This document shows, in pieces, positions 18,234 through 27,398 of a stretch of 64,000 bases of DNA. Positions within the stretch are counted from its first letter, which is position 1, and the number at the start of each line of letters is the position of its first letter. Origin of the DNA: Allomeiothermus silvanus DSM 9946 (GTDB lineage: Bacteria > Deinococcota > Deinococci > Deinococcales > Thermaceae). The translations under genes and the position numbers were made by a program. The notes under the pieces are model-generated. The model did no database searches, was not told where the DNA came from, and was given only the letters and a program-made list of their open reading frames with translations. The stretch lies in NCBI RefSeq assembly GCF_000092125.1, contig NC_014213.1, forward strand, positions 186,001-250,000, read 5' to 3'.

Positions 18234-18263
18234 TTGCATTTTGCGCTACACCTTAAGTAGCAT
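18234..18263 (+). promoter_or_regulatory. Leaderless promoter of parA
   Basis: TTGCAT (18234-18239), an 18-bp spacer, then TAGCAT (18258-18263), followed after six bases by the parA ATG. No ribosome binding site is present. This geometry, a -10 box six to seven bases ahead of ATG, is the leaderless arrangement common in Deinococcota. Confidence 0.55.
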
Positions 18264-18269
18264 TACTGT

Positions 18270-19259
18270 ATGCCCCAAAAACTGATCCCCCTGATCGAAT
18301 ATGCTGAACAACAGGGTATCCCCGAGAGCACCCTACGTTGGCAGATCAAGCAGGGCCTGCAAACTGCGGTACGCCATGGCCGCTACTGGTATATCCCGGT
18401 AGAAGTCGAAAAGCGCAGCCAAGACACCCAGGTATTCACCCTCTTTACCCATGCTGGGGGAGCGGGTAAGACCAGCCTGGCTCGTGACCTGGGCTTTGCT
18501 TTGGCTAGCCGTGGCTACCGGGTGCTGCTCATTGACGCCGATCCCCAAGCCAACCTTACCGCCTGGTTGGGGGTGGATCCTACCTCGGTGAGCAACCAGG
18601 AGACCTTGCTGGCGGTGGTGGAAAACGACCAACTCCTGCCCGCGCCGCGCACCGGCTTGATAGGCGGGCTCGAGCTAATCCCGGCCAACATGAACCTGGC
18701 CCTGGCGGAGGTGATCATCCCCTCCAAGACCCTGGGGATGCTCCCCCTGAGAACCACCCTGCACGACATGGAATGGTTCACCCACTATGACTACATCCTG
18801 ATCGATTCCCCGCCCTCCCTGGGTCCCTTGGCCGGCATGGCTGCCCTAGCTAGCCACGGCCTGATCGTTCCGGTGGAGACCAGCGCCAAGGGAATGCAGG
18901 CCTTGCGAGGGGTCGTCGAGATCGCCAGGGATTACGTAAAGCGGCTGGCTTCGGTACGCTTCCTCTCTCCCAAGACCCAGTTCGTGCGCATGCTGGTGCC
19001 CACCAAGTACGATCCACGCACCAACCAGGATCGCCAGGCCCAGCAACTCCTGGAGGAAGCGGCCCGGATCGCCCCGGTCTCCCCTCCCCTATCCTACCGC
19101 CCCGCGCCGTACAAGGAGGCCATGGATCAGTGTCTGCCCATTCAGGCGGTAGGAGACCAAAAACTCCTGGAAGAGATGGAGGCGGTGTGCACTGCTTTCA
19201 TTCGCCAGACCCAGCCCGAGGCGGCGTCCCTTTCGCCGCAAAGTGGGGAGGTGGCCTGA
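18270..19259 (+). CDS. parA: ParA-family partition ATPase with N-terminal HTH
   Basis: 329 residues. Residues about 1-50 resemble a MerR/excisionase-type HTH (LIEYAEQQGIPESTLRWQIKQG), as in plasmid ParA proteins that repress their own operon. The Walker box is HAGGAGKT (61-68), then LLIDADPQANLT and YILIDSPPSLG. The ParA signature lysine at the start of KGGxGKT is alanine here. It drives segregation of plasmid or chromosome DNA with ParB. parB overlaps its stop (TGATG). Type suggests a low-copy plasmid or megaplasmid. Confidence 0.9.
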   Translation: MPQKLIPLIEYAEQQGIPESTLRWQIKQGLQTAVRHGRYWYIPVEVEKRSQDTQVFTLFTHAGGAGKTSLARDLGFALASRGYRVLLIDADPQANLTAWLGVDPTSVSNQETLLAVVENDQLLPAPRTGLIGGLELIPANMNLALAEVIIPSKTLGMLPLRTTLHDMEWFTHYDYILIDSPPSLGPLAGMAALASHGLIVPVETSAKGMQALRGVVEIARDYVKRLASVRFLSPKTQFVRMLVPTKYDPRTNQDRQAQQLLEEAARIAPVSPPLSYRPAPYKEAMDQCLPIQAVGDQKLLEEMEAVCTAFIRQTQPEAASLSPQSGEVA

Positions 19260-20149
19260 TGGGAACCATGGACAAGATGTTCCAGCAAGCCCAGGGGTTG
19301 TTGGAAGCCCCCCTACCCACAGAGAGTACCCTACCCCTTTCCGCCCTCTCCCCCACTCCCCAGCCCCGCCGCCGCTTCGAGAACTTGGAAAAGCTAGCCG
19401 CTTCCATCAAGGAGCGAGGGGTGCTCCAGCCGCTGCTGGTGCGCCCCACCAAAGACGGGTACGCCATCATCGCTGGAGAGCGCCGCTACCGGGCCGCTCA
19501 GATAGCGGGGCTCACCGAGGTGCCGGTGGTAATCCTGGAGGTGGACGAGCCGACTGCCCAGAGAATTGCCCTGGCGGAAAACCTCCAGCGGGAAGACCTC
19601 AACCCCTATGAGGAGACCCTGGGTATTCTCTCCCTGCTCGAAATACGTCTGAACAAGGGTAGGGAAGAGGTGCTTGGGCTACTGCATCGGATGCGCAATG
19701 AGGCTAAAGGGAGAGTTACCCATAACGTTATGGGTAACTCGGAATCCCGGGTGGTTGAGGAGACTTTCCAAGCGCTAGGCCGACTTACCTGGGAAAGTTT
19801 TGTGCAAAACCGCCTTCCGTTGCTGAACCTGCCCCAAGACCTGCAGTCAGCGCTGGAGGAGGGCAGCGTTCCCTATACCGCGGCGCTGGAGCTCAGGAAG
19901 GTTAAAGACCCCCAGATGCGGACAGAGCTGCTCGAGGCTGTGCAGCAGGGCCTTTCCTTGCGAGACCTCAAAGAGCGGATTAAAAAAGCGCTGAAGCAGG
20001 GGAGACCTGCCCAACCCTGGCGCTTCAGTGGGATAGAGCAGGCCAAAGCCCGTATAAGGCTGCTTCCCGCTAGACAAAGAAAGGAAGCTGAAGCGCTGCT
20101 AAAAAAAATCGAGGCCCAGGTAAAGGACCTCGAAAAGCTTTTGTCCTGA
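19259..20149 (+). CDS. parB: ParB-family partition protein
   Basis: 296 residues from the ATG at 19259, which has GGGGAGG eight bases upstream and overlaps the parA stop. ParB/Srx NTPase box: VRPTKDGYAIIAGERRYRAAQ (about 63-83) and IALAENLQREDLNPYEE (about 104-120), i.e. the GERRYRA and ENLQR motifs needed for CTP-dependent clamp formation. A helical DNA-binding middle and a C-terminal dimerisation region follow. The gene contains a 28-bp perfect palindrome at 19713-19740 that may be its own binding site. Confidence 0.93.
   Translation: MGTMDKMFQQAQGLLEAPLPTESTLPLSALSPTPQPRRRFENLEKLAASIKERGVLQPLLVRPTKDGYAIIAGERRYRAAQIAGLTEVPVVILEVDEPTAQRIALAENLQREDLNPYEETLGILSLLEIRLNKGREEVLGLLHRMRNEAKGRVTHNVMGNSESRVVEETFQALGRLTWESFVQNRLPLLNLPQDLQSALEEGSVPYTAALELRKVKDPQMRTELLEAVQQGLSLRDLKERIKKALKQGRPAQPWRFSGIEQAKARIRLLPARQRKEAEALLKKIEAQVKDLEKLLS
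19713..19740. repeat. 28-bp perfect palindrome inside parB, candidate parS
   Basis: The half-site GAGTTACCCATAAC is followed with no spacer by its exact reverse complement. It encodes the residues VTHNVMGN of ParB. A perfect palindrome of this length in a coding region is far beyond chance. In other replicons parS sites are palindromes inside or beside parAB, so a centromere or operator role is the simplest reading. Confidence 0.7.
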
Positions 20150-20271
20150 CCTATGACTGGTCTTGGGAAACCAGGAAGCGAGTTTCTCCTCCAGGCTTGA
20201 TCAAGGTCGGGAACGGCTTGCGCAGCGCCTCTTGATTCGGCTCTTGACCCATCTTCCTGACACCTTGACCT

Positions 20272-21312
20272 CTATCTAGCCTGACTATGCTTATACTGGG
20301 GTAGTGGGCCGGTACTGTTGCCCAGCCGCAGGGTGCAAGGCAACGACACTTGCTTTGGGAAGCCGATCCTTCCTAGCAGATGACCTACCAGGAGGCGTAC
20401 CGCCTCCCGCCCCATTTCTTGGCGGGGGATCTCGAAAGAGGTCCATTGCGGGGCGGCATCCTCCTCGCCGAGCGGGTCGCCCAGCACCACATAGGAGAGG
20501 TCTCGCGGGGCGTCCAGGCCAAGCTCGGTCATAAAGCCCTGGAGCTTGCGGGCGAAGCGGTCATTCTCCAGCACGAAGGCAGTGATCCCGGCGCGTAGAA
20601 GGCGCTTGAAGTGGGCTCGGGTGAATTCGGCTGGCTCTAGGGCCATCAGTTCACCTACCCCGTGGTAGCCCTGGCGCCTATCGAGAGCGGATTCTTGCTG
20701 GTTGGGCTCGGCCAGGTAGACGAACCTGCGGTGCCCCAATGCCCAGAGATACTCCACGAGCTGGCGGGTGGCAGCGGTATAGTCAGCGGTGACGTACGAA
20801 AGATTCCCACCGGGGATCTCCCTCCGCCCGATGAACACACAGGGATGACCCTCGGCGATGACCCGGGCTAGCTCTTCACGGTGAGCCTGGTCCATGAAGC
20901 CCAATAGCAGCGTACCATCAGCGATCAGGAGCCGGTTGCTTCCACCCCGGTAGATGCTTCGCCGGTTGCCCTCGCCCACCGTGCGGGTGTGCAGCAGCAG
21001 GTCGAAGTCCGATCGGCTGGCCTCCTCCTCAATCCCTTCCAAAAAGGGATAGTAAAAGTCCTTGCGACTGGTGGGGAAGACCGACTCGTAGGTGAAGACC
21101 CCCAGGATTCGGCTTCTACCTCCGGCCAGGTTTTGCGCAGCGATGTTAGGCGTGTAGCCTAGCTCACGCATGGCCCTTAGCACACGCTGGCGGGTTTGCT
21201 CGTTGATGCGGATTCTGCCCTCGCGGCCAGTCAGCACGGTAGAGACTATGGCCTGCGAGACCCCGGCTCGCAGGGCGACGTCTTTCTGGGTGACTCGGCG
21301 CTTCTCGGACAT
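20272..21312 (-). CDS. LacI-family transcriptional regulator (sugar ABC operon)
   Basis: 346 residues. The N-terminal LacI HTH is clear: VTQKDVALRAGVSQAIVSTVLTG, with the hinge region RAMRELGYTPNIAAQNLAGG. The rest is a periplasmic-binding-like ligand domain ending at LRLGNSTGPL. It is the last gene of a leftward operon and starts three bases after the FAD oxidoreductase stop. Likely represses the operon through the operator-like repeat at 25899-25934. The ligand cannot be read from sequence. Confidence 0.9.
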   Translation of the reverse strand: MSEKRRVTQKDVALRAGVSQAIVSTVLTGREGRIRINEQTRQRVLRAMRELGYTPNIAAQNLAGGRSRILGVFTYESVFPTSRKDFYYPFLEGIEEEASRSDFDLLLHTRTVGEGNRRSIYRGGSNRLLIADGTLLLGFMDQAHREELARVIAEGHPCVFIGRREIPGGNLSYVTADYTAATRQLVEYLWALGHRRFVYLAEPNQQESALDRRQGYHGVGELMALEPAEFTRAHFKRLLRAGITAFVLENDRFARKLQGFMTELGLDAPRDLSYVVLGDPLGEEDAAPQWTSFEIPRQEMGREAVRLLVGHLLGRIGFPKQVSLPCTLRLGNSTGPLPQYKHSQAR

Positions 21313-21315
21313 GGC

Positions 21316-22914
21316 CTAGTAGTTGGGACTGGGCACGAGGCGCTGGGGTTCCGGCCAGGAAAGCTCGAAACCCATCTCGCCGATCAACCTCTGGAAGTCG
21401 GCCAGCAGCCGAGGGGTATTGCGCACCTGGCTGGGTGCGTAGCCATGGTTCAAGCAGAAGGCGGCCAAGGCCCCGGCGGCCTCCCCGATATTCCACTCTA
21501 CCGGATGCAGCCGGTAGCAGCCGTTAGTGATGTGGGTGACCCCCAGGTTCTTGCAGGCTGGGAGCAGGTTCTGCACCCGCACCGGGATCAACGCGCCAAG
21601 CGGGATCTGAAAGGGCCAGCTAGCGATGTCCACGTAATTGCGCCCAGCGGTGGAGGGGTGCAGGTCGATGCGATACTGACCGACGCCCACCGTGTCGTGG
21701 AAGATCTCGGCTCCCTGCAGGTTGCCGCGGGCCTCGACGCCCACGTGCTGCTCCAGCACGGTGAACTCGGCTCTGATCCGGCGGCTTTCGCGCACATACA
21801 CTGCCTTGGCCAGGCCGTGATCGGTGCCGGTCACGTCTCCCCGCAGGCGCAACCCTGGATAGCCGGTGCCCCCGTCGTGACGGGGGGCTTCGGTCTGCAT
21901 CCAGTACAGCAGCGAAAGGCTGAGCTGCCGCGCCCCCTCCAGGTGACGCTGCCTTTCTTCCTCGCTGACAGCGATAATCGGACCCAGCCAGTAGTCATTC
22001 TGGGGCCAGTTGACCAGGGTGATGTCGCTTTTGTAGCGACCTTCGGGGTAGTGTCGCCTGGCGAAGATGCGGCGAAAGTGCCAGAGGTCTCCCTTATGCG
22101 GGATCTCCACCGGATCTCCAAAGAGGTCACGGTACACCGCTTGGTGAGTGATGGGATGGCAGAGGTTCCAGGAAAGCTGCTTGTCGGGCCAGAACGGGGC
22201 CTGGTAGTTGCGCCAAAAATCATAGTGGGCTGGCTTGGGGATGGTGAAATCCTCGCCTTCGATATAGTCCATGGCGAAGCACCAGCTCACCGCTTGCTGG
22301 TTCAAGGGGTTGGCCTGGGGCAGGGCGTGCGGCTCACCGGTTTCGGCTTGGCCCTCCGCTCCTACCACATGCTCGACCCTCCCCAGCTCCAGCAGCTGGC
22401 CGGTTTCGGTCGCGTCGAGGATATACGGAGCCAGCAGTGCACAGCGTTCTCCGGAGCGAGTGTCCTCCACCACCACGGCTTGTACCCGGTCCCCCTCGAC
22501 GTGAACCTGTACCGGGCGGGTATTTAGCCAAACCTCCAGTTGCCGGTCGGCCCGGTAGGGGGCTAGCATCGCCTCCAGCACGGCCAACGCCACCCGCGGC
22601 TCGTGGCACAAGAGGCTCACGTTCCCAGCCCCCGGGTTCAGGCGCGGATCGGCTTTGGATTCGGGTCGTAGGGGGTAGTGGCGGCGGTAGAAGTCGCGCA
22701 CCCCCTCGCGGAACTGCCGGTAAGTAGCGGTACAGCCCAGCTCCTCGATCCACAAACCTTCGTCGGGGGGCACGGCCTGGCTGGTGAGCTGGCCGCCGAT
22801 CCAGTCGGTCTCCTCGGTCATGAGCACCGTCTTGCCCAGGCGCACCGCCGAAAGGGCTGCGGCGACCCCGCCCAGCCCGCCGCCGATGATGAGTACGTCG
22901 CAACGTCGCTCCAT
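21316..22914 (-). CDS. FAD-dependent oxidoreductase (FAD_oxidored family)
   Basis: 532 residues. N-terminal Rossmann motif for [26 protein letters not shown], then [18 protein letters not shown], characteristic of the PF12831 group. C-terminal [30 protein letters not shown] is the second FAD-contacting segment. No signal peptide. Enzymes of this family often sit with sugar ABC importers, but substrates are mostly unknown; oxidation of an imported carbohydrate is inference. It is flanked within 20 bases by the permease gene and within four by the regulator. Confidence 0.85.
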   Translation of the reverse strand: MERRCDVLIIGGGLGGVAAALSAVRLGKTVLMTEETDWIGGQLTSQAVPPDEGLWIEELGCTATYRQFREGVRDFYRRHYPLRPESKADPRLNPGAGNVSLLCHEPRVALAVLEAMLAPYRADRQLEVWLNTRPVQVHVEGDRVQAVVVEDTRSGERCALLAPYILDATETGQLLELGRVEHVVGAEGQAETGEPHALPQANPLNQQAVSWCFAMDYIEGEDFTIPKPAHYDFWRNYQAPFWPDKQLSWNLCHPITHQAVYRDLFGDPVEIPHKGDLWHFRRIFARRHYPEGRYKSDITLVNWPQNDYWLGPIIAVSEEERQRHLEGARQLSLSLLYWMQTEAPRHDGGTGYPGLRLRGDVTGTDHGLAKAVYVRESRRIRAEFTVLEQHVGVEARGNLQGAEIFHDTVGVGQYRIDLHPSTAGRNYVDIASWPFQIPLGALIPVRVQNLLPACKNLGVTHITNGCYRLHPVEWNIGEAAGALAAFCLNHGYAPSQVRNTPRLLADFQRLIGEMGFELSWPEPQRLVPSPNY

Positions 22915-22933
22915 GGATATTAATCCTTTTGGT

Positions 22934-23770
22934 TTAGCCTTTCATGCCACTGCTAGCTAAGCTCGCCACGAACTGCCGCTGTGCCAGCAAGAACAGCAGC
23001 AGGATCGGGATTGCAACCAGCGTGCTGCCCGCCAGGGTGAGGTTCCAAAACACCCCACCCAGCGGGTCAGTGAAGCGCTGGAGGGCCAGTGGCAGGGTCA
23101 GCTTTGGTTCGGAGTTCAGGTAGATGAGCGGGTTGAAATAGTCGTTCCAGCTGTTGAGCATGGCGAAGATCGCCACCGTTACCAGCGCCGGGCGGCTCAG
23201 GGGCAGCATGATGTACCAGTACACCCCCCAGTGGCTCAGCCCGTCTACTCGCCCGGCCTCCTCCAGCTCCTTGGGTAGGGTGATGAAGTGCTGGCGCATC
23301 AAAAACACTGCCAAAGCTCCAGTAGCGCTGAAGATCTGCAAGAGGATCACCGGTAGATGGGTATTGATGGCTCCCAGGTTCTTGAACAGGACGAACTGGG
23401 GTACCGCGGTGAGTTCGCTGGGGATCATCATGGCGCCCAGGGTTAGGATGAAGAGCACGTCTCGACCCCAAAAGCGTAGCCGGGCGAAAGCATAGCCTGC
23501 CAGGGCTGAGAGTAGGGTGGTTATTGGGATCACGATGGCCAGGATATACAGGCTATTGAGGTACTGGTGGGCGAAGGGATATTTGACGAAGATCTCCCGG
23601 AAGTTATCGAGAGAGAGCTTGGCAAACTCGATCTGGAAGGGATTGCTGAAGATCTCTGCCCCGGTTTTGAACGAGCTCAAAAACATCCAGGCGATCGGCA
23701 CCACGAACGGCACCGAGACCAACAGCAAGATGGCCACCAGCAGGAGGTGCCAATAAAGATTAGTTCTCAT
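22934..23770 (-). CDS. Carbohydrate ABC transporter permease, MalG type
   Basis: 278 residues from the ATG at 23768-23770 ([17 protein letters not shown]); a frame extension upstream lies within the preceding permease gene and is not used. Six predicted membrane segments. The EAA loop for ATPase contact is [25 protein letters not shown]. It overlaps the partner permease by 11 bases. No ATPase gene is nearby, so a shared MsmK-like ATPase elsewhere must power it, as is usual for Thermus sugar importers. Confidence 0.9.
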   Translation of the reverse strand: MRTNLYWHLLLVAILLLVSVPFVVPIAWMFLSSFKTGAEIFSNPFQIEFAKLSLDNFREIFVKYPFAHQYLNSLYILAIVIPITTLLSALAGYAFARLRFWGRDVLFILTLGAMMIPSELTAVPQFVLFKNLGAINTHLPVILLQIFSATGALAVFLMRQHFITLPKELEEAGRVDGLSHWGVYWYIMLPLSRPALVTVAIFAMLNSWNDYFNPLIYLNSEPKLTLPLALQRFTDPLGGVFWNLTLAGSTLVAIPILLLFLLAQRQFVASLASSGMKG

Positions 23771-24635
23771 AGAACACCAACCGCTTGCGCAGGTTCCACT
23801 GGAGGACGGTAAGCCCCAGCACCACCACAAAGAGCACCACCGCCACCGTCGAGGCATAGCCGAACTCGAAGAAGCTGAAGCCCTGCTTGTACATGAAGAG
23901 GATCAAGGTGGTGGTGGCCCCAGCAGGGCCGCCCCCGGTGAGTACGAACACCGGGGTGAAGAGCTTCAGGGCCCCGATGAGGGTCACGATAAACACCAAG
24001 AACATGGTGGGGGAGATGAGCGGTAGCGAGATGCGAAAGAAGGCCTGCACTGGGGTAGCACCGTCGAGCATGGCCGCTTCGTGCATCTCCTTGGGCACCC
24101 CTTGGAGAGCGCTCAGAAAGATTACCGTGTTCAACCCCACCGCCTTGATCACCTCAATCACCACTAATAGCCACAGGGCCAATGACGGCTCGAAGAGCCA
24201 GTTGGGCCCCCGAACTCCGGCAGAAGCCAGTATTTGGTTGATCGGCCCTTCAGGTTGCAGTAAGAACTTCCAGACCAGCGCCCAGGCCACCACCGGCATT
24301 ACCACCGGGGAAAAGATGATCGTGCGAAAGAGGGCGATGCCGCGCAGTTTCTGGTTGAGCAGCACAGCCAGGCCCAAGGCGCTGGAGAGGTTGAGGGCCA
24401 GAATGCCCACGGTGAAGAGCACGGTGACCGTGAGCGAGTGGTAAAAGCTAGGGTCATGGAGAAGTTGCTGATAGTTATTCAATCCTACCCAGCGGGGCTC
24501 GTCCAGCAACGACCAGCTGGTTCCCGAGATCACCCATACTGCCAACAGCGGCAGGATGACCAAAACCAGCATTCCCAGGGCGTAGGGTAGCGCGAAGAGC
24601 AGTCCGGTGAGTTGTTCCTGGCGTTGCAGCCGCAT
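23760..24635 (-). CDS. Carbohydrate ABC transporter permease, MalF type
   Basis: 291 residues, six membrane segments starting at [23 protein letters not shown]. The EAA loop is [25 protein letters not shown]. The first permease of the pair, 16 bases after the binding-protein gene. Forms the channel with the MalG-type partner. Confidence 0.9.
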   Translation of the reverse strand: MRLQRQEQLTGLLFALPYALGMLVLVILPLLAVWVISGTSWSLLDEPRWVGLNNYQQLLHDPSFYHSLTVTVLFTVGILALNLSSALGLAVLLNQKLRGIALFRTIIFSPVVMPVVAWALVWKFLLQPEGPINQILASAGVRGPNWLFEPSLALWLLVVIEVIKAVGLNTVIFLSALQGVPKEMHEAAMLDGATPVQAFFRISLPLISPTMFLVFIVTLIGALKLFTPVFVLTGGGPAGATTTLILFMYKQGFSFFEFGYASTVAVVLFVVVLGLTVLQWNLRKRLVFYEN

Positions 24636-24651
24636 AGGGGTTTTCCCCAGA

Positions 24652-25887
24652 TTACTGGAGGGCGTCCACCTGGCGGCAGATATCGTTGAGAACGGCCTTG
24701 AGGTTGGCGCCGGGTTGGTAGAGGCGATCGAGCCCGGAGGTGATTACGTCGTTAGCTCGGAGCCAGTTGGTGGGGGCGAGGAAAACCCTGGCCGAAGAGA
24801 CCTGGTTCACCAGAGCCACCTTGAGGCTCTCCGCCGGAATGAGCGGGTTGCTGCTCAGGTAGGCCGGATTGGCGAGGACACTCTTGCGGGGTGGGGGAAA
24901 GAAGCGGGCAGTGCGAGCCATCACGTCCTTGGAGGCCAGAAAGGCCAGGAACTCGATGGCTTCCTTGGGGTATTTGGACTTGGCAAAGACCACGTACCCG
25001 GCCTGACCCAGCTGAGTGATGCGTCCGTTAGGGCCTTTAGGCATTGGGGCGATACCCCACTTGAAATCCACCGTGCGTAGCTGAGCGGAGTAGCTCACGT
25101 TGTCCATGTACATCGCCATGCGGCCGGTCTCAAAGGTGGTCTGGTCGCCGGGTCGGGGCATGCTGCCGCTTTTGAACATCATGTCGTGCATGAGGGTAAA
25201 AGCCCGCACGCTGCCGTCGCTATCGAGGATGCATTTGAACTTGTCATCGTAGACCCCTCCACCGTAGGACCATAGCACCGCTAGGGTGCCGCTTGACCAG
25301 GCTTTGGGATCGAGGCGCATGACGCGAGCGCCAAAGGCCTCGGTCTTCTCCTTGATAGCCTCGGCGGCTTTCTGGAAAGCCGCATAATCCCAGGTTCCCC
25401 GGGAGTACTGGGTCATCGGATCCGCCACCCCCGCCTTGGCGAAGAGGTCCTTGTTGTAAAAAAGTACCTGTGGGGAGTTGGAAAAAGGCACTCCGTAGAT
25501 GCCACCCCCCTTGCGCCAGAGGTTCAGCGCGCTAGTCGGAAAGTCAGCGGCATCGAAGTTGCGGTCGGCATAGAGGCTAGCCCGCAGGTCCACCAGGGCG
25601 TTGCTGGCCAGAAAGGCGGGAACGTCCCGCTCAGCCAGCCAGCCTACATCCGGGGCATCGCCAGAGGCTACCTGGATTGCCACCTTGCGGGGGTAGTCAG
25701 CAAAGGGGGTAACCTCGACGGTGACGTTCACCCGCGGGTTGCTGTCGCTATACTCCTTGGCGAGCTGCTGCAATAGAGCCAGCCCGTCACCCCCCGCCCA
25801 GGTGGAAAAGCGCAGGCTGATTTTCTGCTGAGCCGTGGCTGCGCCCACAGCCAGAAGGCCTGCCAACACCAAAAGCGCTCGTTTCAT
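24652..25887 (-). CDS. Sugar ABC transporter substrate-binding protein
   Basis: 411 residues from the ATG at 25885-25887, chosen because GGAGG lies five bases upstream and the product opens with a clean signal peptide ([20 protein letters not shown]). The SBP_bac_1 pattern follows: [22 protein letters not shown] near the N-terminus and [21 protein letters not shown] in the middle. Extracytoplasmic sugar capture; the particular sugar is unknown. First gene of the operon that continues with two permeases, the FAD enzyme and LacI. Confidence 0.9.
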   Translation of the reverse strand: MKRALLVLAGLLAVGAATAQQKISLRFSTWAGGDGLALLQQLAKEYSDSNPRVNVTVEVTPFADYPRKVAIQVASGDAPDVGWLAERDVPAFLASNALVDLRASLYADRNFDAADFPTSALNLWRKGGGIYGVPFSNSPQVLFYNKDLFAKAGVADPMTQYSRGTWDYAAFQKAAEAIKEKTEAFGARVMRLDPKAWSSGTLAVLWSYGGGVYDDKFKCILDSDGSVRAFTLMHDMMFKSGSMPRPGDQTTFETGRMAMYMDNVSYSAQLRTVDFKWGIAPMPKGPNGRITQLGQAGYVVFAKSKYPKEAIEFLAFLASKDVMARTARFFPPPRKSVLANPAYLSSNPLIPAESLKVALVNQVSSARVFLAPTNWLRANDVITSGLDRLYQPGANLKAVLNDICRQVDALQ

Positions 25888-25898
25888 GATGGCCTCCG

Positions 25899-25934
25899 AT
25901 AACCCTAAAGCGCTGATTATACGTATAGGGTTAT
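25899..25934 (-). promoter_or_regulatory. Promoter and operator-like inverted repeat of the sugar ABC operon
   Basis: Arms ATAACCCTA (25899-25907) and TAGGGTTAT (25926-25934) form a perfect 9-bp inverted repeat with an 18-bp spacer. Within it are a consensus -10 TATAAT on the complement (25916-25921) and AAAGCGCT, half of the usual LacI/GalR core with its central CG. A regulator bound here would cover the promoter. No convincing -35 is seen. Confidence 0.55.
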
Positions 25935-26028
25935 GCGCATTATTACTGCTCAAGGTGGGATTATGTCAACCTCGCGCGCTACTGTAGTATCCGGTAGGAC
26001 TTTCCGCTACACGCCCATCCGAACAGGA

Positions 26029-26148
26029 TCAGATCTGCGAAGCCAGGTGGCGCTGCAAAAAATTTCGCACCTCCTGCAAATACCGCTCTTGCTCTTCCAC
26101 ATGGGGCGAGTGCCCGCTATTCTCGAAGATCACTATATTTGTGCTGGG
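26029..26148 (-). pseudogene. C-terminal remnant of an alpha/beta hydrolase
   Basis: On the complement this stretch encodes about 38 residues, NIVIFENSGHSPHVEEQERY and on to FLQRHLASQI and a stop. It matches the end of proline-iminopeptidase-like alpha/beta hydrolases, with the catalytic His in the GHSPH motif. Nothing upstream in any frame continues it convincingly, so the rest of the gene has been lost. The remainder of 25935-26173 holds no other gene. Confidence 0.5.
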
Positions 26149-26173
26149 AACACACCCGACCGATTACACTGGC

Positions 26174-26231
26174 TTGTTCGCGCGAAGGCCGGACAGTATA
26201 ATCCGCAGGCATAACAAGGGGGTGTCGGATG
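26174..26231 (+). promoter_or_regulatory. Original promoter, ribosome binding site and start codon of aapJ, now cut off by an IS
   Basis: TTGTTC (26174-26179), a 17-bp spacer, TATAAT (26197-26202), then AAGGGGG (26216-26222) and ATG at 26229-26231. The ATG opens MRKP, which continues perfectly across the ISAs1-type insertion into the aapJ signal peptide after one 9-bp duplication is removed. The promoter now reads into the IS instead. Confidence 0.7.
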
Positions 26232-26239
26232 CGCAAACC

Positions 26240-27398
26240 CAGGCTTTTATCATAAAGCCATATGAAAACTGCTTCCATTCCCTCTCCGTTGCCATACCTA
26301 GCCCAGATACCCGATCCCCGCGAGTACCTGAAGACCCAGCATCGCTGGCAAGACCTGCTGCTGATCTGCTTGATGGCGGTGGGCTCGGGACGGCACAATA
26401 TCCTGGCCGTCAGCCAGTGGGTGCAAGACCAGCGACGCTTCTTGCTGGACGAGGTCCATATCCGTACCCGCCGGGGTGAGCGCAAACTACCCGGGCAAGC
26501 CACCCTCTACCGCCTCTTTTGGTCCTTGAGCAAGGACCTACAACCCTTGCAAAAGGCCTTACTATCCTGGGCTCGGGAGGTACTCAAGGCCCTGGGCAAG
26601 GAGGGCGATGAACCCTTGCCCGTAGCCGTGGACGGTAAACACCTCCGGGGCACCCGGTGTGCTTGGCGAGGGGAAGAGGCGCTGGTCTTTTTGTCGGCGT
26701 TGGTTCAGGGGCTGGGGCTCTCCTTGGGGAGCCAGGCGATTGCCGACGGTGAGGCAGCGGCGGCGCAGGGACTGGTGGTACACATGGAGGGGCTGGGGGT
26801 GGACTGGGTACTGACGGGGGATGCGGCCTTGTGCACCCAGGAGTTGGCGGCAGTGGTGGTGGAGCAAAAGGGGGGTATCTGTTCAGCGTCAAAGGGAACC
26901 AGGCAGAGCTCAAGGAACTGATCCAGTGGGCCTTTGCCAACTACCAGGCGACCGACCACTACATCCAGCACCAGGTTCGGGGTGGAGAGGTCTGGATATG
27001 GCACCTGGAAGGGCTCCCCCTGCCGGAGGGGGTGAGCGGCTGGCGGGGCTCGCGGATGGCCTTGCGGATGCGACGGCGGGTGGTGCGCAAGAATAGCGGG
27101 GAGCTACGGGAGGAGACCGCCTATGCCCTGACCAGCCTACAGGCCCCGGCCAAGCGGCTGTATGCCCTGTGGCGGGGACACTGGGAGGTAGAGAATCGCT
27201 TACACCATAAACGAGACACGGTGTTGGGAGAAGATGCCTCCCGCAGCCGCAAGGGGGCGGCGGGGCTGATGTACCTACGGGATGTGATCCTGAACCTCCT
27301 GCATCTCAAAAGGTGGCCGGTGTTGCGCTCGGTTAGAAAGTTCTCGGCTGATCCCAAAGTTCTGCTGAGGCTAATCCGAGGGTTGTGATAAAAGCCTG
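26240..27398 (+). mobile_element. ISAs1-family insertion sequence A
   Basis: 1159 bp bounded by perfect 13-bp inverted repeats CAGGCTTTTATCA and flanked by a 9-bp direct repeat GCGCAAACC (26231-26239 and 27399-27407). The first base of that repeat is the G of the aapJ start codon, so the insertion falls within the first codons of aapJ. It carries a transposase in two frames. Confidence 0.93.
26262..27388 (+). CDS. ISAs1-family transposase in two frames joined by a -1 shift
   Basis: Frame 1 (26262-26921) encodes YLAQIPDPREYLKTQHRW, AVSQWVQDQRRFL and the DDE start PVAVDGKHLRGTR, then WVLTGDAALCTQEL. It ends soon after a run of A4G6 (26866-26875). The -1 frame continues without a gap as GYLFSVKGNQAELKELI, RLYALWRGHWEVENRLHHKRD and DVILNLLHLKRW, to 27388. 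A shift back by one base at A-AAG-GGG would give one protein of about 375 residues, the normal family length. The second ISAs1-type element in this window breaks at the homologous place, which argues for programmed frameshifting or transcript slippage rather than decay. Confidence 0.85.

Noticed and set aside
26117-26503. 128-codon complement frame across the ISAs1 left end
   Set aside because: It crosses the IS boundary and the aapJ promoter and has no coherent domain; only the alpha/beta hydrolase tail at 26029-26148 looks coding.
27385-27388. Transposase and aapJ as a deliberate fusion
   Set aside because: The four-base overlap is a by-product of the insertion; the duplication shows aapJ originally began upstream of the IS.
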